A stretch of 60,995 bases of DNA from Candidatus Enterocloster excrementipullorum. Its GTDB lineage: Bacteria > Bacillota > Clostridia > Lachnospirales > Lachnospiraceae. Positions 35,341-43,991 of the stretch are shown piece by piece. The notes below the pieces were generated by a model, which was not told the DNA's origin, did no database searches, and was given only the letters and a program-made list of their open reading frames with translations. Each line of letters starts with the position of its first letter. Positions within the stretch are counted from its first letter, which is position 1. The position numbers and the translations under genes are program-made. The stretch lies in assembly GCA_019119575.1 (NCBI GenBank), contig DWWT01000015.1, forward strand, positions 1-60,995, given 5' to 3'.

Positions 35341-35347
35341 GTATATG

Positions 35348-35394
35348 AAAACCAGCGGTTCTCCCGTCTTATGAGAGATGACCGCTGGTTTTTT
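35348..35394. terminator. Bidirectional terminator after nagB
   Basis: AAAACCAGCGGT (35348-35359) pairs with ACCGCTGGTTTT (35381-35392), with A/T runs on both sides. It serves both nagB and the convergent regulator gene. Confidence 0.85.
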
Positions 35395-36850
35395 ATTTCA
35401 CCACCCACATTCCTTTGCGCGATGAACCAATCCGTTCGATGGTTCCCTGTTCCTGCATTTTGCGGATATGGTACTTCACTGTATTCACATTTTTCTTTAA
35501 ACGCTGGGCAATCTGCTTTTGGGACACCGTTGGTTCCTGCCGCATCACCGCAATAATCGCTTCATCAATACTCAAATTTACAGCCTGGTGTGATTGGGTG
35601 GTCGATTGGGTGGTCGATTGGGTGGCCGATTGGGTGGCCGATTGGGTGGCCGAATTTCTTTCGCCATCCAGGTATTCATCATTCAACGGCACTATAATTC
35701 GGAAAACATCGCCCTCCACAAATTCAGGTTCCTTTCCTGAATAGTGTTTGCTGTACTTAAATAAATTTCTCACACCGGAACCCAACTGGTCTGCATACCC
35801 TATATTTCGGAAAAAAGATGCAATAATAGGATTCTTAGGATTTGGTTCCATATTATCCGGTGTAATCGCACCGTTCTGTACGGAACGATTCGCATTTTCC
35901 ACATACATTCGGTCCTTTTCGATTATGAATTTCGCCTGGTAAGAACTGGTGTACTCACGGTGAATCAATGTATTCGCAATCATCTCACGGGTAAGGATAT
36001 TCCTAAGGCTTTTTCTCTGATCTCCCTCCAAAAAGAACTTATCCAGCAGATGCTTACGCCCGAACTCCATCAGCTGCTCATAGCTCTCGATGAGATTGGT
36101 CTGAATAATCTCCCTGTCATCGTAACGGTCAACATTCACTCTGCGCAATAGCGCATCCGTCAAATATGCCGGTGCAGCATCCAGAATCACTTCGTCTTTT
36201 CCCAGAAGCATAATTGCAGCCAGATTATATCCCCGTTCTCCGGTAACACGGTCTATCCCATAAAGCCGGGCACTCTTTAAAAGTTCCTCATCTGACATTC
36301 CACTCCATGGATGTTCCTGCACACCATTGTTATTGGCCGCCATCAAACGCAGCTTCGGCAGCAAATCCAGACGCAGATCTTCCATTTTCACGTAAGGATA
36401 TATTTTTCTTTCCGTAAAAATCCCCTGCTTGCGAATGTACATCTGTGCAATCTGTGCTGTCGCCGTTACCTTTACATCCGCATCATCCACCCGGTCATAA
36501 ATCACCCGCTTAAAGCTATGAACCTCTGCACTGGGAGGAACATGAACATGAATGATTGTCCTTCCCTCATATTTCAAAATTTCAGGCGCCAGATAAATCG
36601 TGGGAGCAAACAGTGCCGGATTGCTGATACAGCTAATAAAATTTTTTATCAGCTCGGGGGCGGACTTCTCCGAAATTCCTGAAACAGTTCCATTATCCAT
36701 TACCCCTAAAAACAGGTCTCCTCCAAATCGGTTCAAGAAAGAGCAGACCGTCTCATAGACATCATTTTCAAGCTTATTTCCGCAGCGCTTAAATTCAACC
36801 GCAATGGTTTCCCCAACCGCCAAAATACTTCTTAGCGTCTTGTCATCCAC
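35393..36850 (-). CDS. AlbA_2/RecG-like transcriptional regulator with tandem repeat
   Basis: A 485-residue cytoplasmic protein of the family often named ATP-binding or RecG-like. Residues about 12-130 form an AlbA_2 (schlafen-like) domain (AVEFKRCGN), about 290-380 a GHKL-like ATPase remnant (REMIANTLIHREY, QLGSGVRNL), and about 430-485 a winged helix (SQKQIAQRLKKNVNTVKYHI). A linker of (A/T)TQS repeats joins the last two. The start is a GTG. Function within this family is poorly known; a DNA-binding regulator is the best guess. It has no obvious link to the thi genes upstream. Confidence 0.8.
   Translation of the reverse strand: MDDKTLRSILAVGETIAVEFKRCGNKLENDVYETVCSFLNRFGGDLFLGVMDNGTVSGISEKSAPELIKNFISCISNPALFAPTIYLAPEILKYEGRTIIHVHVPPSAEVHSFKRVIYDRVDDADVKVTATAQIAQMYIRKQGIFTERKIYPYVKMEDLRLDLLPKLRLMAANNNGVQEHPWSGMSDEELLKSARLYGIDRVTGERGYNLAAIMLLGKDEVILDAAPAYLTDALLRRVNVDRYDDREIIQTNLIESYEQLMEFGRKHLLDKFFLEGDQRKSLRNILTREMIANTLIHREYTSSYQAKFIIEKDRMYVENANRSVQNGAITPDNMEPNPKNPIIASFFRNIGYADQLGSGVRNLFKYSKHYSGKEPEFVEGDVFRIIVPLNDEYLDGERNSATQSATQSATQSTTQSTTQSHQAVNLSIDEAIIAVMRQEPTVSQKQIAQRLKKNVNTVKYHIRKMQEQGTIERIGSSRKGMWVVK
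35592..35651. repeat. Five tandem copies of a 12-bp unit
   Basis: GATTGGGTGGTC/GATTGGGTGGCC is repeated five times without a gap. The unit is a multiple of three, so copy changes would only lengthen or shorten the TQS-rich linker of the regulator. Confidence 0.95.
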
Positions 36851-36902
36851 AGCCTGCTGATCCCCCTTTCCTGTTTTCCAATGTAATTATATTATACCCA
36901 AT

Positions 36903-37571
36903 TCACCGCCTGCCCGCAACACAGTCTCCCAAATTCCCCCGCATCACTTCCGCCAGCCTCCGCGTCGTCCCCTCAATATCCTCTGCCCCAAAAATCCCGG
37001 ACACAATGGCCGCTCCGGCCACGCCGCTGCCGGACAGACGCCCGATATTTTCCAGGCAGATACCGCCGATCGCCACCACCGGAATCCGCACGCAAGCACA
37101 GATTTCCCGCAGCCGTTCCAGAGACATGGGGATGGCATCCGCTTTGGTGGATGTCCCAAAAACCGCCCCGCTCCCCAGGTAATCCGCGCCCGCATCCTGG
37201 GCGCGCCGGGCCTGCTCCACGGTCTTTGCCGTAACTCCCAGGATGCGGTCCGGGCCCAGAAGGCGCCGGACCTCCCCGGCGTTCATGTCGTTCTGGCCCA
37301 CATGTACACCCTCTGCCCCGCTCTTTAGGGCAATCTCCACATTGTCATCAATTATCAGCGGCACCCCATATCTGGCGGTCAGCTCATGCATCCGCCGGGC
37401 CTCTTCCAGAAATCCCTCAAAATCTTGCTCCGCCAGCCCCTTTTCCCGAAGCTGTACCATGGTGGCCCCGCCCCTTAAAGCGGCTTCCACCTGCTCAAAA
37501 AGCGTCATGCGGCCAGTCCAAGCGCGATCCGTCACCGCATAAATCAAAAGGTGTTCTCTACAAAATTTCAA
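36903..37571 (-). CDS. thiE: Thiamine phosphate synthase
   Basis: A protein of about 222 residues that joins hydroxymethylpyrimidine diphosphate and thiazole phosphate to thiamine phosphate. Motifs: ATMVQLREKG, LIIDDNVEIA, GVHVGQNDM, YLGSGAVFGTSTK and VAIGGI. A TTG at 37571 is preferred because GGGGGAG lies five bases upstream; an ATG at 37598 inside thiM lacks a clear site. Last gene of the thi operon and overlapping thiM. Confidence 0.93.
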   Translation of the reverse strand: MKFCREHLLIYAVTDRAWTGRMTLFEQVEAALRGGATMVQLREKGLAEQDFEGFLEEARRMHELTARYGVPLIIDDNVEIALKSGAEGVHVGQNDMNAGEVRRLLGPDRILGVTAKTVEQARRAQDAGADYLGSGAVFGTSTKADAIPMSLERLREICACVRIPVVAIGGICLENIGRLSGSGVAGAAIVSGIFGAEDIEGTTRRLAEVMRGNLGDCVAGRR

Positions 37572-38547
37572 TTCTGCTCCCCCTTTCCAGGGTCTCATCG
37601 TCCAGACAGCTCATAGCGTCCATAAAATACACGCGAAAGCTCCCGCTGCCAGTCCCGGAGATCTCCGCCGCGCCCTTCCCTTTGTGCCTGTCCGTCCACC
37701 GCCCGGTACTCTGTTCCGCTGCCATCCGCTCCGCCATCTCCCCGCAGAGCCCATGGGCACTGACCGCCGCAGCCGCAGCGGCTTCCAGGCGCTCCTGGGG
37801 CACGGGCCTCCCGGACACTCCCTTCCGGGCTTTCTGAGAATTTTGGGCTTTCTGAGAATTTCGCACCTTCTGAGACTTCTCCGGCCAGTCTTCCCGGCAT
37901 TCCAAAAACAAGCAGCCGCAGAATGCGCCCAAAAGTCCGTCCAGCATGCAGCCGCCGCCGGTAATCCGCCCCATCATGGAACTGCCGTTTTTAATTTTGT
38001 ACACATGCTCTCTGCCCGCAATCAAATCCACCGCCCCGGTCATAATCACCACAGCCCCGGTAAGTCCCGCCAGAGAGCGCACGGCCCGGATCCGTTCCTC
38101 TTCCTCCCCGGACGGGACTGCGTCCACCCCCGTGGTATTTCCCGGCTCCTGGCCCCGGAGGGCCTTCTCCAGAGCACATATCTCCGAGGCATTCCCCCGG
38201 ATCAAATCAGGTTTCACTCCCTCCAGAACCCGGACAGCCGAACGGCGCCGGTATGCGGAGGCCGTAACCCCCACCGGATCAAGAATGACCGGATGCCCCA
38301 GTTCTCTGGCCTTTTTCCCTGCCAAGAGCATAGCCTTTACCGTGCGTTTTTCCAGTGTCCCCATATTGAGAACCAGGCTGTGGCAGATGGATGTCACATC
38401 CTCTACCTCCCTGCGGCCCTGGGCCATAATGGGTGAGCCGCCGGCCGCCAGGACCAGATTTGCCACATCCCCGGCCGTCACATAATTCGTAATGCAGTGG
38501 ACCCGGGGGGCACGCTCCCGCAGGTCCTTCATCCAAAGCTTCTTCAT
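37558..38547 (-). CDS. thiM: Hydroxyethylthiazole kinase with repeat insert
   Basis: A 329-residue thiazole salvage kinase producing thiazole phosphate for ThiE. Family motifs: VHCITNYVT, GGSPIMA, VILDPVGVTAS, LIRGNASEI and the catalytic GRITGGGCMLDGLLGAF. It is about 60 residues longer than usual; extra segments lie near residues 130-155 and at about 220-250, the latter a Lys/Gln/Ser repeat encoded by 18-bp units. AAAGGAAGA precedes the ATG. Confidence 0.92.
   Translation of the reverse strand: MKKLWMKDLRERAPRVHCITNYVTAGDVANLVLAAGGSPIMAQGRREVEDVTSICHSLVLNMGTLEKRTVKAMLLAGKKARELGHPVILDPVGVTASAYRRRSAVRVLEGVKPDLIRGNASEICALEKALRGQEPGNTTGVDAVPSGEEEERIRAVRSLAGLTGAVVIMTGAVDLIAGREHVYKIKNGSSMMGRITGGGCMLDGLLGAFCGCLFLECREDWPEKSQKVRNSQKAQNSQKARKGVSGRPVPQERLEAAAAAAVSAHGLCGEMAERMAAEQSTGRWTDRHKGKGAAEISGTGSGSFRVYFMDAMSCLDDETLERGSRIEIL
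37827..37880. repeat. 18-bp tandem repeat in thiM
   Basis: Two nearly identical 18-bp units (37827-37844, 37845-37862) and a degenerate third encode KVRNSQ-KAQNSQ-KARKG on the minus strand. The frame is preserved. Confidence 0.85.
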
Positions 38548-38571
38548 TCTTTCGTCTTCCTTTACAAGAAA

Positions 38572-38607
38572 CCGCAGCCAGGCGCATACACCTCCGCCTG
38601 GCTGCGG
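38572..38607 (-). terminator. Intercistronic hairpin between thiW and thiM
   Basis: Perfect 13-bp stem CCGCAGCCAGGCG (38572-38584) with its complement (38595-38607), followed on the minus strand by TTTCTTG. It could terminate part of the transcripts before thiM-thiE, or protect the upstream message. Confidence 0.6.
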
Positions 38608-38617
38608 CCGCTGTTTA

Positions 38618-39142
38618 TCACAGCGCTCTCACTGTATCTCTTTCCAGCATATGTTTTAAATAGGCAAACACGCCTGACCGGCACAGCACACCCATGAGGA
38701 ACGCGGCAAAAACCGTGCCGCAGAGCGTACTCATAAGAAACGGGATCACATAGGCGAACACTGCCGCCTCCTGTCCCATGATCAGGGAAGCTACCGGATA
38801 GCACAGAAGCCCTCCGAGAATCCCCGTGCCAAACACCTCGCCCAGATATGCCGCCCACAGCTTCCCGTGCATGCGGTAGAGAAAGCCGCCCAAAAAGGCT
38901 CCTACCATGCTTCCGGGAAATGCCAGAAGGCTGCCTGTTCCCATCAGATTGCGGATCAGAGATGTGCAGAAAGCCATGGCCATACCATACCAAGGCCCCA
39001 GGAACACACCCGCAATCACATTGCACAAGTGCTGAATCGGAAAGCACTTTGATGCCCCAATCGGAACGGAAAATGTGGACAGTGCTACCGCTACCGCTGT
39101 GAGCATAGCCGCTACCGCCAGTTTCTTCATATTCATTTTCAT
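38618..39142 (-). CDS. thiW: ThiW family thiazole transporter substrate component
   Basis: A 174-residue membrane protein with about five or six helices, of the ECF-transporter S-component type; FSVPIGASKCFPIQHLCNVI and NLMGTGSLLAFPGSM are typical of ThiW. It is thought to import hydroxyethylthiazole with a shared ECF module encoded elsewhere, feeding ThiM downstream. The ATG at 39142 has AGGAGG upstream. Placement between thiC and thiM supports the call. Confidence 0.9.
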   Translation of the reverse strand: MKMNMKKLAVAAMLTAVAVALSTFSVPIGASKCFPIQHLCNVIAGVFLGPWYGMAMAFCTSLIRNLMGTGSLLAFPGSMVGAFLGGFLYRMHGKLWAAYLGEVFGTGILGGLLCYPVASLIMGQEAAVFAYVIPFLMSTLCGTVFAAFLMGVLCRSGVFAYLKHMLERDTVRAL

Positions 39143-39180
39143 CGTCAAACGCCTCCTGTTACTCGCCGCAAATCCCTTTG

Positions 39181-40488
39181 TCATTCATCATAGATGCTGA
39201 CAATCTCACCGTCAAGAATCCGGTTCATATTCTTTACTGCGCAGAAATTTCCGCACATGGAACAGGTATCCTCTTTCTCCGGTTTTGCGGAAGCCCGGTA
39301 GCGGCGTGCTTTCTCCGGATCAATGGAGAGATCAAACATTTTTTCCCAGTCCAGCTTCTTCCTGGCTGTGCTCATCTCCCGATCCCAGTCCGCAGCACCC
39401 TTGATTCCTTTTGCGATATCCGCAGCATGAGCCGCAATCTTGGAGGCAATGATTCCCTCCTTCACATCATCCACATCCGGCAGGCGCAGATGCTCCGCAG
39501 GGGTCACATAGCAGAGGAAGGAGGCGCCGTTCGCCGCCGCAATCGCGCCGCCGATGGCCGCCGTGATATGGTCATATCCCGGAGCCACATCTGTGACCAG
39601 CGGCCCCAGCACGTAGAAGGGCGCACCCTGGCAGATGGTCTGCTGAATCTGCATGTTGGCCGCAATCTGGTTTAACGGCATATGGCCCGGGCCCTCGATA
39701 ATCACCTGCACATTCTTCTCCCAGGCCCTGCGGGTCAGTTCGCCCAGAGTCACCAGCTCTTCAATCTGGGAAATATCCGTGGCATCCGCGATACAGCCCG
39801 GACGGCAGGCATCCCCCAGGCTCAGGGTCACGTCGTACTTCTGGCAGATATCGAGAATCCGGTCAAAATGCTCATAGAAGGGATTCTCCTGTCCGGTCAT
39901 CTCCATCCAGGCAAAAATAATGGAGCCGCCCCGGGACACAATATTGGTCAGGCGCTTCGCCCTCTTAAAGCGGTCCGCAGTCTGGCGGTTGATGCCCACG
40001 TGGATGGTCTGGAAATCCACACCGTCCTCCGCGTGCATCTCCACGATCCGGATCCACTCTTCGGAGGTAATCTCCTTTAAGGGCTTGTGATAATAGACCA
40101 CCGCATCGTAGATCGGCACCGTACCGATAATCGCCGGACACTCTGCGGTGAGCTTCCTGCGGAATTTCTGGGTATCTCCCCAGGAGCTCAAGTCCATAAT
40201 GGATTCCGCTCCCATCTTCACCGCATCGTTGACCTTTTCCAGCTCCATATCAAGATCCTTGCAGTCCCGGGATGTGCCCAAATTCACATTGATCTTTGTC
40301 TTCAGCATAGAGCCAATGCCGTTGGGAACAAGGCATTTATGGTTTTTATTGGCCGGTATGGCCACCTTTCCCTGGGCCACAAGCTCTCTGAGCTTTTCCG
40401 GATCAAACTGTTCCTTCTCGGCCACTTTCTTCAGCTCTTCGGTGAGAATTCCCTTTCTGGCGGCATCCATCTGTGTCGTGTATTCCAT
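39181..40488 (-). CDS. thiC: Phosphomethylpyrimidine synthase
   Basis: A 435-residue radical SAM enzyme that rearranges aminoimidazole ribotide into hydroxymethylpyrimidine phosphate. The C-terminal cluster motif Cx2Cx4C is in CSMCGNFC. Other signatures: [18 protein letters not shown] [27 protein letters not shown] and EGPGHMP. The ATG at 40488 has AAGGAGG upstream; the longer frame runs into the riboswitch and is not used. First gene of the thi operon. Confidence 0.96.
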   Translation of the reverse strand: MEYTTQMDAARKGILTEELKKVAEKEQFDPEKLRELVAQGKVAIPANKNHKCLVPNGIGSMLKTKINVNLGTSRDCKDLDMELEKVNDAVKMGAESIMDLSSWGDTQKFRRKLTAECPAIIGTVPIYDAVVYYHKPLKEITSEEWIRIVEMHAEDGVDFQTIHVGINRQTADRFKRAKRLTNIVSRGGSIIFAWMEMTGQENPFYEHFDRILDICQKYDVTLSLGDACRPGCIADATDISQIEELVTLGELTRRAWEKNVQVIIEGPGHMPLNQIAANMQIQQTICQGAPFYVLGPLVTDVAPGYDHITAAIGGAIAAANGASFLCYVTPAEHLRLPDVDDVKEGIIASKIAAHAADIAKGIKGAADWDREMSTARKKLDWEKMFDLSIDPEKARRYRASAKPEKEDTCSMCGNFCAVKNMNRILDGEIVSIYDE

Positions 40489-40544
40489 AATTTCCTCCTT
40501 TTTCCGGGAAATGTGCAGGCCGGCGGCTGCTTCCGTTCTGAATG

Positions 40545-40575
40545 CAAAAAATCCACGCCCCGCAGGACATGGATT
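40545..40575 (-). terminator. Riboswitch-controlled terminator before thiC
   Basis: On the minus strand AATCCATG and CGTGGATT (40575-40568 and 40557-40550) pair and are followed by TTTTTT-rich sequence (six A on the plus strand at 40545-40550). It lies between the TPP aptamer and thiC, as expected for transcription attenuation by bound TPP. Confidence 0.75.
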
Positions 40576-40600
40576 CATTAGCCAAAAAATGCGCTCCATA

Positions 40601-40688
40601 TTTCCCTACGTTGGCATTACCCAAATCAGGTACAAACGGTCGAAGTTCGATTACTTCCTCTCAGCCTGCATCACAAGCTCCCTGTTAT
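40601..40688 (-). ncRNA. TPP riboswitch
   Basis: On the minus strand the thi-box elements occur in order: ACAGGGAGC, GCTGAGAGG, GACC, ACCTGATTTGGGTAATGCC and AACGTAGGGAA. These match the TPP aptamer, including the CUGAGA pyrimidine-binding loop. It controls the thiC-thiW-thiM-thiE operon, shutting it off when thiamine diphosphate is plentiful. Confidence 0.95.
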
Positions 40689-40692
40689 GGTT

Positions 40693-40721
40693 AGCATAGC
40701 ACCGAGTTCCGCAGATGTCAA
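40693..40721 (-). promoter_or_regulatory. Promoter of the thi operon
   Basis: On the minus strand TTGACA (40721-40716), 17 bases, TATGCT (40698-40693), placing the start of the RNA at the riboswitch 5' end. Confidence 0.8.
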
Positions 40722-40730
40722 TGGACTCAG

Positions 40731-41150
40731 TCAATCAAATTTATTCCCGCACTTCGGGCAAAACGCGAAATCTTCCTCCGTCTCATACCCGCACTGGCTG
40801 CAGCGCCTGCGGGTCTGTCCTCCGGCTGCGCTTCCCCCTTCGTCCTGCCAGGAACCGCCAGATCCATTTCCCCTCTGGCACAACGTCAGATCTTTTCTCG
40901 TGATCTCCACCTGACGTCCCGCCAGGATATCCCTGCCCACCTCCGGATCCAGCTCATAGACCGAGCCGCAGCAGGTCATCTTCACGTAAAACCGTTTATT
41001 CCATTTAAAGAGCGGGATAAAGAAAAAACTGAAATACATATAGGTCATAATCACCTGATACCGGCCGTAACGGCCGCAGATGTCGCATATAACCGTCTGT
41101 GTATAGTTTAAAATCTTCTCTCCCTGACTGATTCCTCCAATGAATATCAT
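40731..41150 (-). CDS. Zinc-ribbon protein of unknown function
   Basis: A 139-residue protein with two potential metal sites: Cys-x-x-Cys in VICDICGRYG with Cys-Cys in MTCCGSV, and a C-terminal zinc ribbon CSQCGYETEEDFAFCPKCG. Between them lies a hydrophobic aromatic stretch (MYFSFFFIPLF) that may touch the membrane. A Gly/Ser-rich linker precedes the C-terminal ribbon. GAGGAGA precedes the ATG. It lies 41 bases after ohyA in the same direction. I do not recognise a specific function. Confidence 0.75.
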   Translation of the reverse strand: MIFIGGISQGEKILNYTQTVICDICGRYGRYQVIMTYMYFSFFFIPLFKWNKRFYVKMTCCGSVYELDPEVGRDILAGRQVEITRKDLTLCQRGNGSGGSWQDEGGSAAGGQTRRRCSQCGYETEEDFAFCPKCGNKFD

Positions 41151-41191
41151 AATCTATCTCCTCACCCGAAAGGACTCTGTTTTCATACGCC

Positions 41192-42949
41192 TTAGAGCGC
41201 CCGGCGCACCGCCCGAAACAGAACGGCCGGCCGCTTATGGGATGTCACCGGGCAGATCTCCCGCTTCATATCCATAAGACCGTACACCGCCATCCTGGCA
41301 GAGCGAATCGAGTATTCCTCCGTGAGCATTGTATCGTCCGGTATCTCCACAAATTGTCCAACCATGGCAAAATTAACCGTGCCTGTGGGAAGAACCCTGG
41401 GCCTGTCACCGGATTTTCTCGGCTCTGCCGGCGCCCCGGCATAGGGCATATAGCAGGGAATCACATTGATCACGGTCTCCATAAGAGCCTCCCGGCGTTC
41501 CTTTGGCACATGCATGCAGCAGAGATATTCCTCCAGGATCTCCCGGCCTGTGCAGTCTTTCATTGCCTTATTCACATGCAGCCCCAAAGCTCTGGGCATG
41601 AGCCCATATCCCCACAGCACAGTCACATCGCTGGGCTGTCCGGAAAAATAGGGCTGCACCGGCACAGTGCTTGTCAAAAGCCAGGGAGAATGGCCAAAGG
41701 TGATCCGCGCTTCCTCTTCCGGCCGTCCTTCCGAAAATTTCCGAATCTCTTCCAGGAGCGCATTTCCATGCGCCGTAATGGTAAAACTCATCCGCTCCGT
41801 CTCTTCCACCCTGGAAAAGAATGGCTCCGGACTTCCCATCCCCGGCTTTTTGGCCGCTACCTTTTCCCAGAGCTGGATGGAGGCAGGCCGCCGAAGAGAG
41901 GGAGCCGCCGGTTTATCCATACTTCCAAAAGAGGTGCACTCCGCCGCAGACCCATTTGTCATAATGCAGAGATCTCCGGGTTCCAGTTCCCTTCTTCCAA
42001 AGACAAAGGCCTCCCCGGCCCGTGCCCCCTCTTCTTCCACCCGCTGTTTCAAATACAGAGTTTTTACCGTAAGGCCCGGTCCGTCCGCAAACTCCATATC
42101 CGTCACCTGGCAGTTCTGCTTAAAGGATACGCCTTCCCTGCGCAGGTATTCCTCCAGGGGGCGGATCAGGCTGTCATACTGGTTAAGAGGTGTCCGAACC
42201 GCTCCTTTCAGCGTATCAATCCACCCAAATGCGGGCAGCATTCTCTTCAGACAGCGCTGAAAATGGGACAGACTGCTCCAGGGCTGGATGGAAAACGTAG
42301 TCTGCCACAGACGCCAGAAATTTGTCTCAAACAGATGCGTGGTCTCCTTAAACCAATCCTGCACCGTCAGCCCGTCCAGCTTTTTCTCATCCATCCCCAC
42401 AAGCCTTGCCAGCGCCATTCTGTCCTGGAGCGTAAATCCCATTGCTTTCGCGTTTAAAACATTTCCCTCGCCATCGGTCAGGCGTACCCGGGCATGCACC
42501 GGATGAGCCGCCTGAAACTCCAGAATCTCCTCTGCCACGCTTTTTCCCTGACGTTTCAGAGAGGGAATCGTGTAAAACAGCTCCCAGAAATTCTCATAAT
42601 TATCCTGATCCATGAGCCGCATTCCCCGGCAGGCGTACCCATTCTCCGGTGATCCCTGGCCATCGTTGCTTCCCCCCAGCATATCCGCCGCCTCGTAGAT
42701 GACGATCTGTTTGCCTGGGAAATGGCAGTCCCTCACGAGATACGCGGCTGCCGCCAATCCCGCCAGGCCGCCCCCGATGATATGGGCCTTTCGGCTTCCA
42801 TAGTTTCGGTTGCGCATCACCGCGGCCTCAATGGCCGCCCTGCGTTCCTTCTCCCGCCGCCTCCTGATATCCTGAACTTTCTTTAACGTCACGCCGGCCG
42901 CCGCACCGAAGGCTGCCGCCGTGACAAATTTTTCCCATCTCTTACGCAT
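41192..42949 (-). CDS. ohyA: Oleate hydratase (myosin-cross-reactive-antigen family)
   Basis: A 585-residue FAD enzyme that adds water to the cis-9 double bond of oleate or linoleate, giving 10-hydroxy fatty acids; known roles are detoxification of host or dietary unsaturated fatty acids. The FAD-binding motif GGGLAGLAAAAYL starts at residue 59, followed by EAADMLGGSNDG and ACRGMRLMDQDNYENFW, all typical. The N-terminus before the Rossmann fold is longer than in familiar members and includes an Ala-rich hydrophobic stretch (about residues 9-22) then a strongly basic one. Its ATG lies inside the end of rsmA. Confidence 0.92.
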   Translation of the reverse strand: MRKRWEKFVTAAAFGAAAGVTLKKVQDIRRRREKERRAAIEAAVMRNRNYGSRKAHIIGGGLAGLAAAAYLVRDCHFPGKQIVIYEAADMLGGSNDGQGSPENGYACRGMRLMDQDNYENFWELFYTIPSLKRQGKSVAEEILEFQAAHPVHARVRLTDGEGNVLNAKAMGFTLQDRMALARLVGMDEKKLDGLTVQDWFKETTHLFETNFWRLWQTTFSIQPWSSLSHFQRCLKRMLPAFGWIDTLKGAVRTPLNQYDSLIRPLEEYLRREGVSFKQNCQVTDMEFADGPGLTVKTLYLKQRVEEEGARAGEAFVFGRRELEPGDLCIMTNGSAAECTSFGSMDKPAAPSLRRPASIQLWEKVAAKKPGMGSPEPFFSRVEETERMSFTITAHGNALLEEIRKFSEGRPEEEARITFGHSPWLLTSTVPVQPYFSGQPSDVTVLWGYGLMPRALGLHVNKAMKDCTGREILEEYLCCMHVPKERREALMETVINVIPCYMPYAGAPAEPRKSGDRPRVLPTGTVNFAMVGQFVEIPDDTMLTEEYSIRSARMAVYGLMDMKREICPVTSHKRPAVLFRAVRRAL

Positions 42950-43832
42950 CTGCCTCTGTCCTTTCTCCTATGTGCCCTGACAGGTAATTGGCAATCCCCG
43001 CAAATTCCTCCAGCGTGAGGGCCTCTCCCCGGACAGAGGGCCCCAGCCCCAAATATTCCAGGGCCTGTGCCGCTTCCTCCTTGGTGCAGGCCAGCTCCTG
43101 GGAATTGTTCAGACTATTCACCAGCGTCTTTCTTCTCTGATTGAAGGACGCCCGGATAATCCGAAAAAGCAGCGCCGGATCCTCCACATGGACAGGAGGC
43201 ACTGCGTGCCGGGTAAGGCGGATCACCGCAGACCCCACATTCGGTCTGGGAATAAAGCAGTTGGGAGGCACATTCGCCGCAATATAAGGATCCGCGTAAT
43301 ACTGCACTGCCAGCGACAGTGCTCCATAGTCCTTGGATCCCGGCCCGGCCTGCATCCGGTCCGCCACTTCCTTCTGCACCATAACGGTAATGCTCTCCAC
43401 CGGCGCATCGCCCTCCAGAAGTCCCATGACGATGGGAGTCGTGATATAATAGGGCAGATTCGCCACCACCTTGAAGGGCCTTCCCCCGCCGTACTCCTGC
43501 GCCAGTTCCTTTATATCAACCTTCAGTATATCCGCCCGTATGAGGGTTACGTTGCCGTAGTCCTTCAATGTCTCCTGCAAAATAGGAATCAAGCCTTCGT
43601 CGATCTCCACAGCCACCACCCTGGCTGCCCGTTCCGCCAGATACTGGGTCATGGTTCCGATGCCCGGCCCAATCTCCAGGACACAGTCCTCCGGCCCAAT
43701 CTGAGCGGCTGCCATGATCTTCTCCAACACGTGAGGATCAATAAGAAAATTCTGTCCGAACCGCTTCTGGAACACAAATTGATACTTCTGTAAAATCTCT
43801 ATGGTCTTTTGAGGATTGCTTAATTTTTCCAT
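42942..43832 (-). CDS. rsmA: 16S rRNA dimethyladenosine transferase
   Basis: A 296-residue SAM methyltransferase (KsgA) that dimethylates two adjacent adenines near the 3' end of 16S rRNA. Motifs: FGQNFLID, LEIGPGIGTMTQYL (SAM site), VEIDEGL, ANLPYYITTP (catalytic NLPY) and FNQRRKTL. The ATG at 43832 follows a GGGAAGAAAG stretch; no better start is seen upstream. Eight bases of overlap with the oleate hydratase gene. Confidence 0.96.
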   Translation of the reverse strand: MEKLSNPQKTIEILQKYQFVFQKRFGQNFLIDPHVLEKIMAAAQIGPEDCVLEIGPGIGTMTQYLAERAARVVAVEIDEGLIPILQETLKDYGNVTLIRADILKVDIKELAQEYGGGRPFKVVANLPYYITTPIVMGLLEGDAPVESITVMVQKEVADRMQAGPGSKDYGALSLAVQYYADPYIAANVPPNCFIPRPNVGSAVIRLTRHAVPPVHVEDPALLFRIIRASFNQRRKTLVNSLNNSQELACTKEEAAQALEYLGLGPSVRGEALTLEEFAGIANYLSGHIGERTEADA

Positions 43833-43929
43833 CTTTCTTCCCTTTTTATTATAGAATAACAGCTGTTTTGTTCCTGTTTGCCCGCTGTCTGAACTGCTGC
43901 GATAAATCAATGGTATCCTATCAGACCTT

Positions 43930-43978
43930 AAAAGTCAAGAAGGGCCTGTCCCGCTGACCATACAAGCAGAACAGACCC
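43930..43978 (-). terminator. Terminator of the GH36/GH13 operon
   Basis: On the minus strand GGGTCTGT pairs with ACAGGCCC (43978-43971 and 43949-43942, one wobble), followed by TTCTTGACTTTT. Confidence 0.55.
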
Positions 43979-43991
43979 GTATCCTTTTCTC

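Noticed and set aside
35592..35651. Tandem repeat considered as a CRISPR-like array
   Set aside because: The units are contiguous 12-mers without spacers and lie in frame inside a coding gene.
38547..38617. Gap between thiW and thiM considered as a second riboswitch
   Set aside because: It is only 70 bases long and holds one plain hairpin; no thi-box elements are present.
40489..40599. N-terminal extension of thiC
   Set aside because: It reads back into the riboswitch terminator; AAGGAGG supports the ATG at 40488.
41237..42457. 406-codon open frame on the plus strand opposite ohyA
   Set aside because: Antisense shadow of a high-G+C gene; no family features or start signals.
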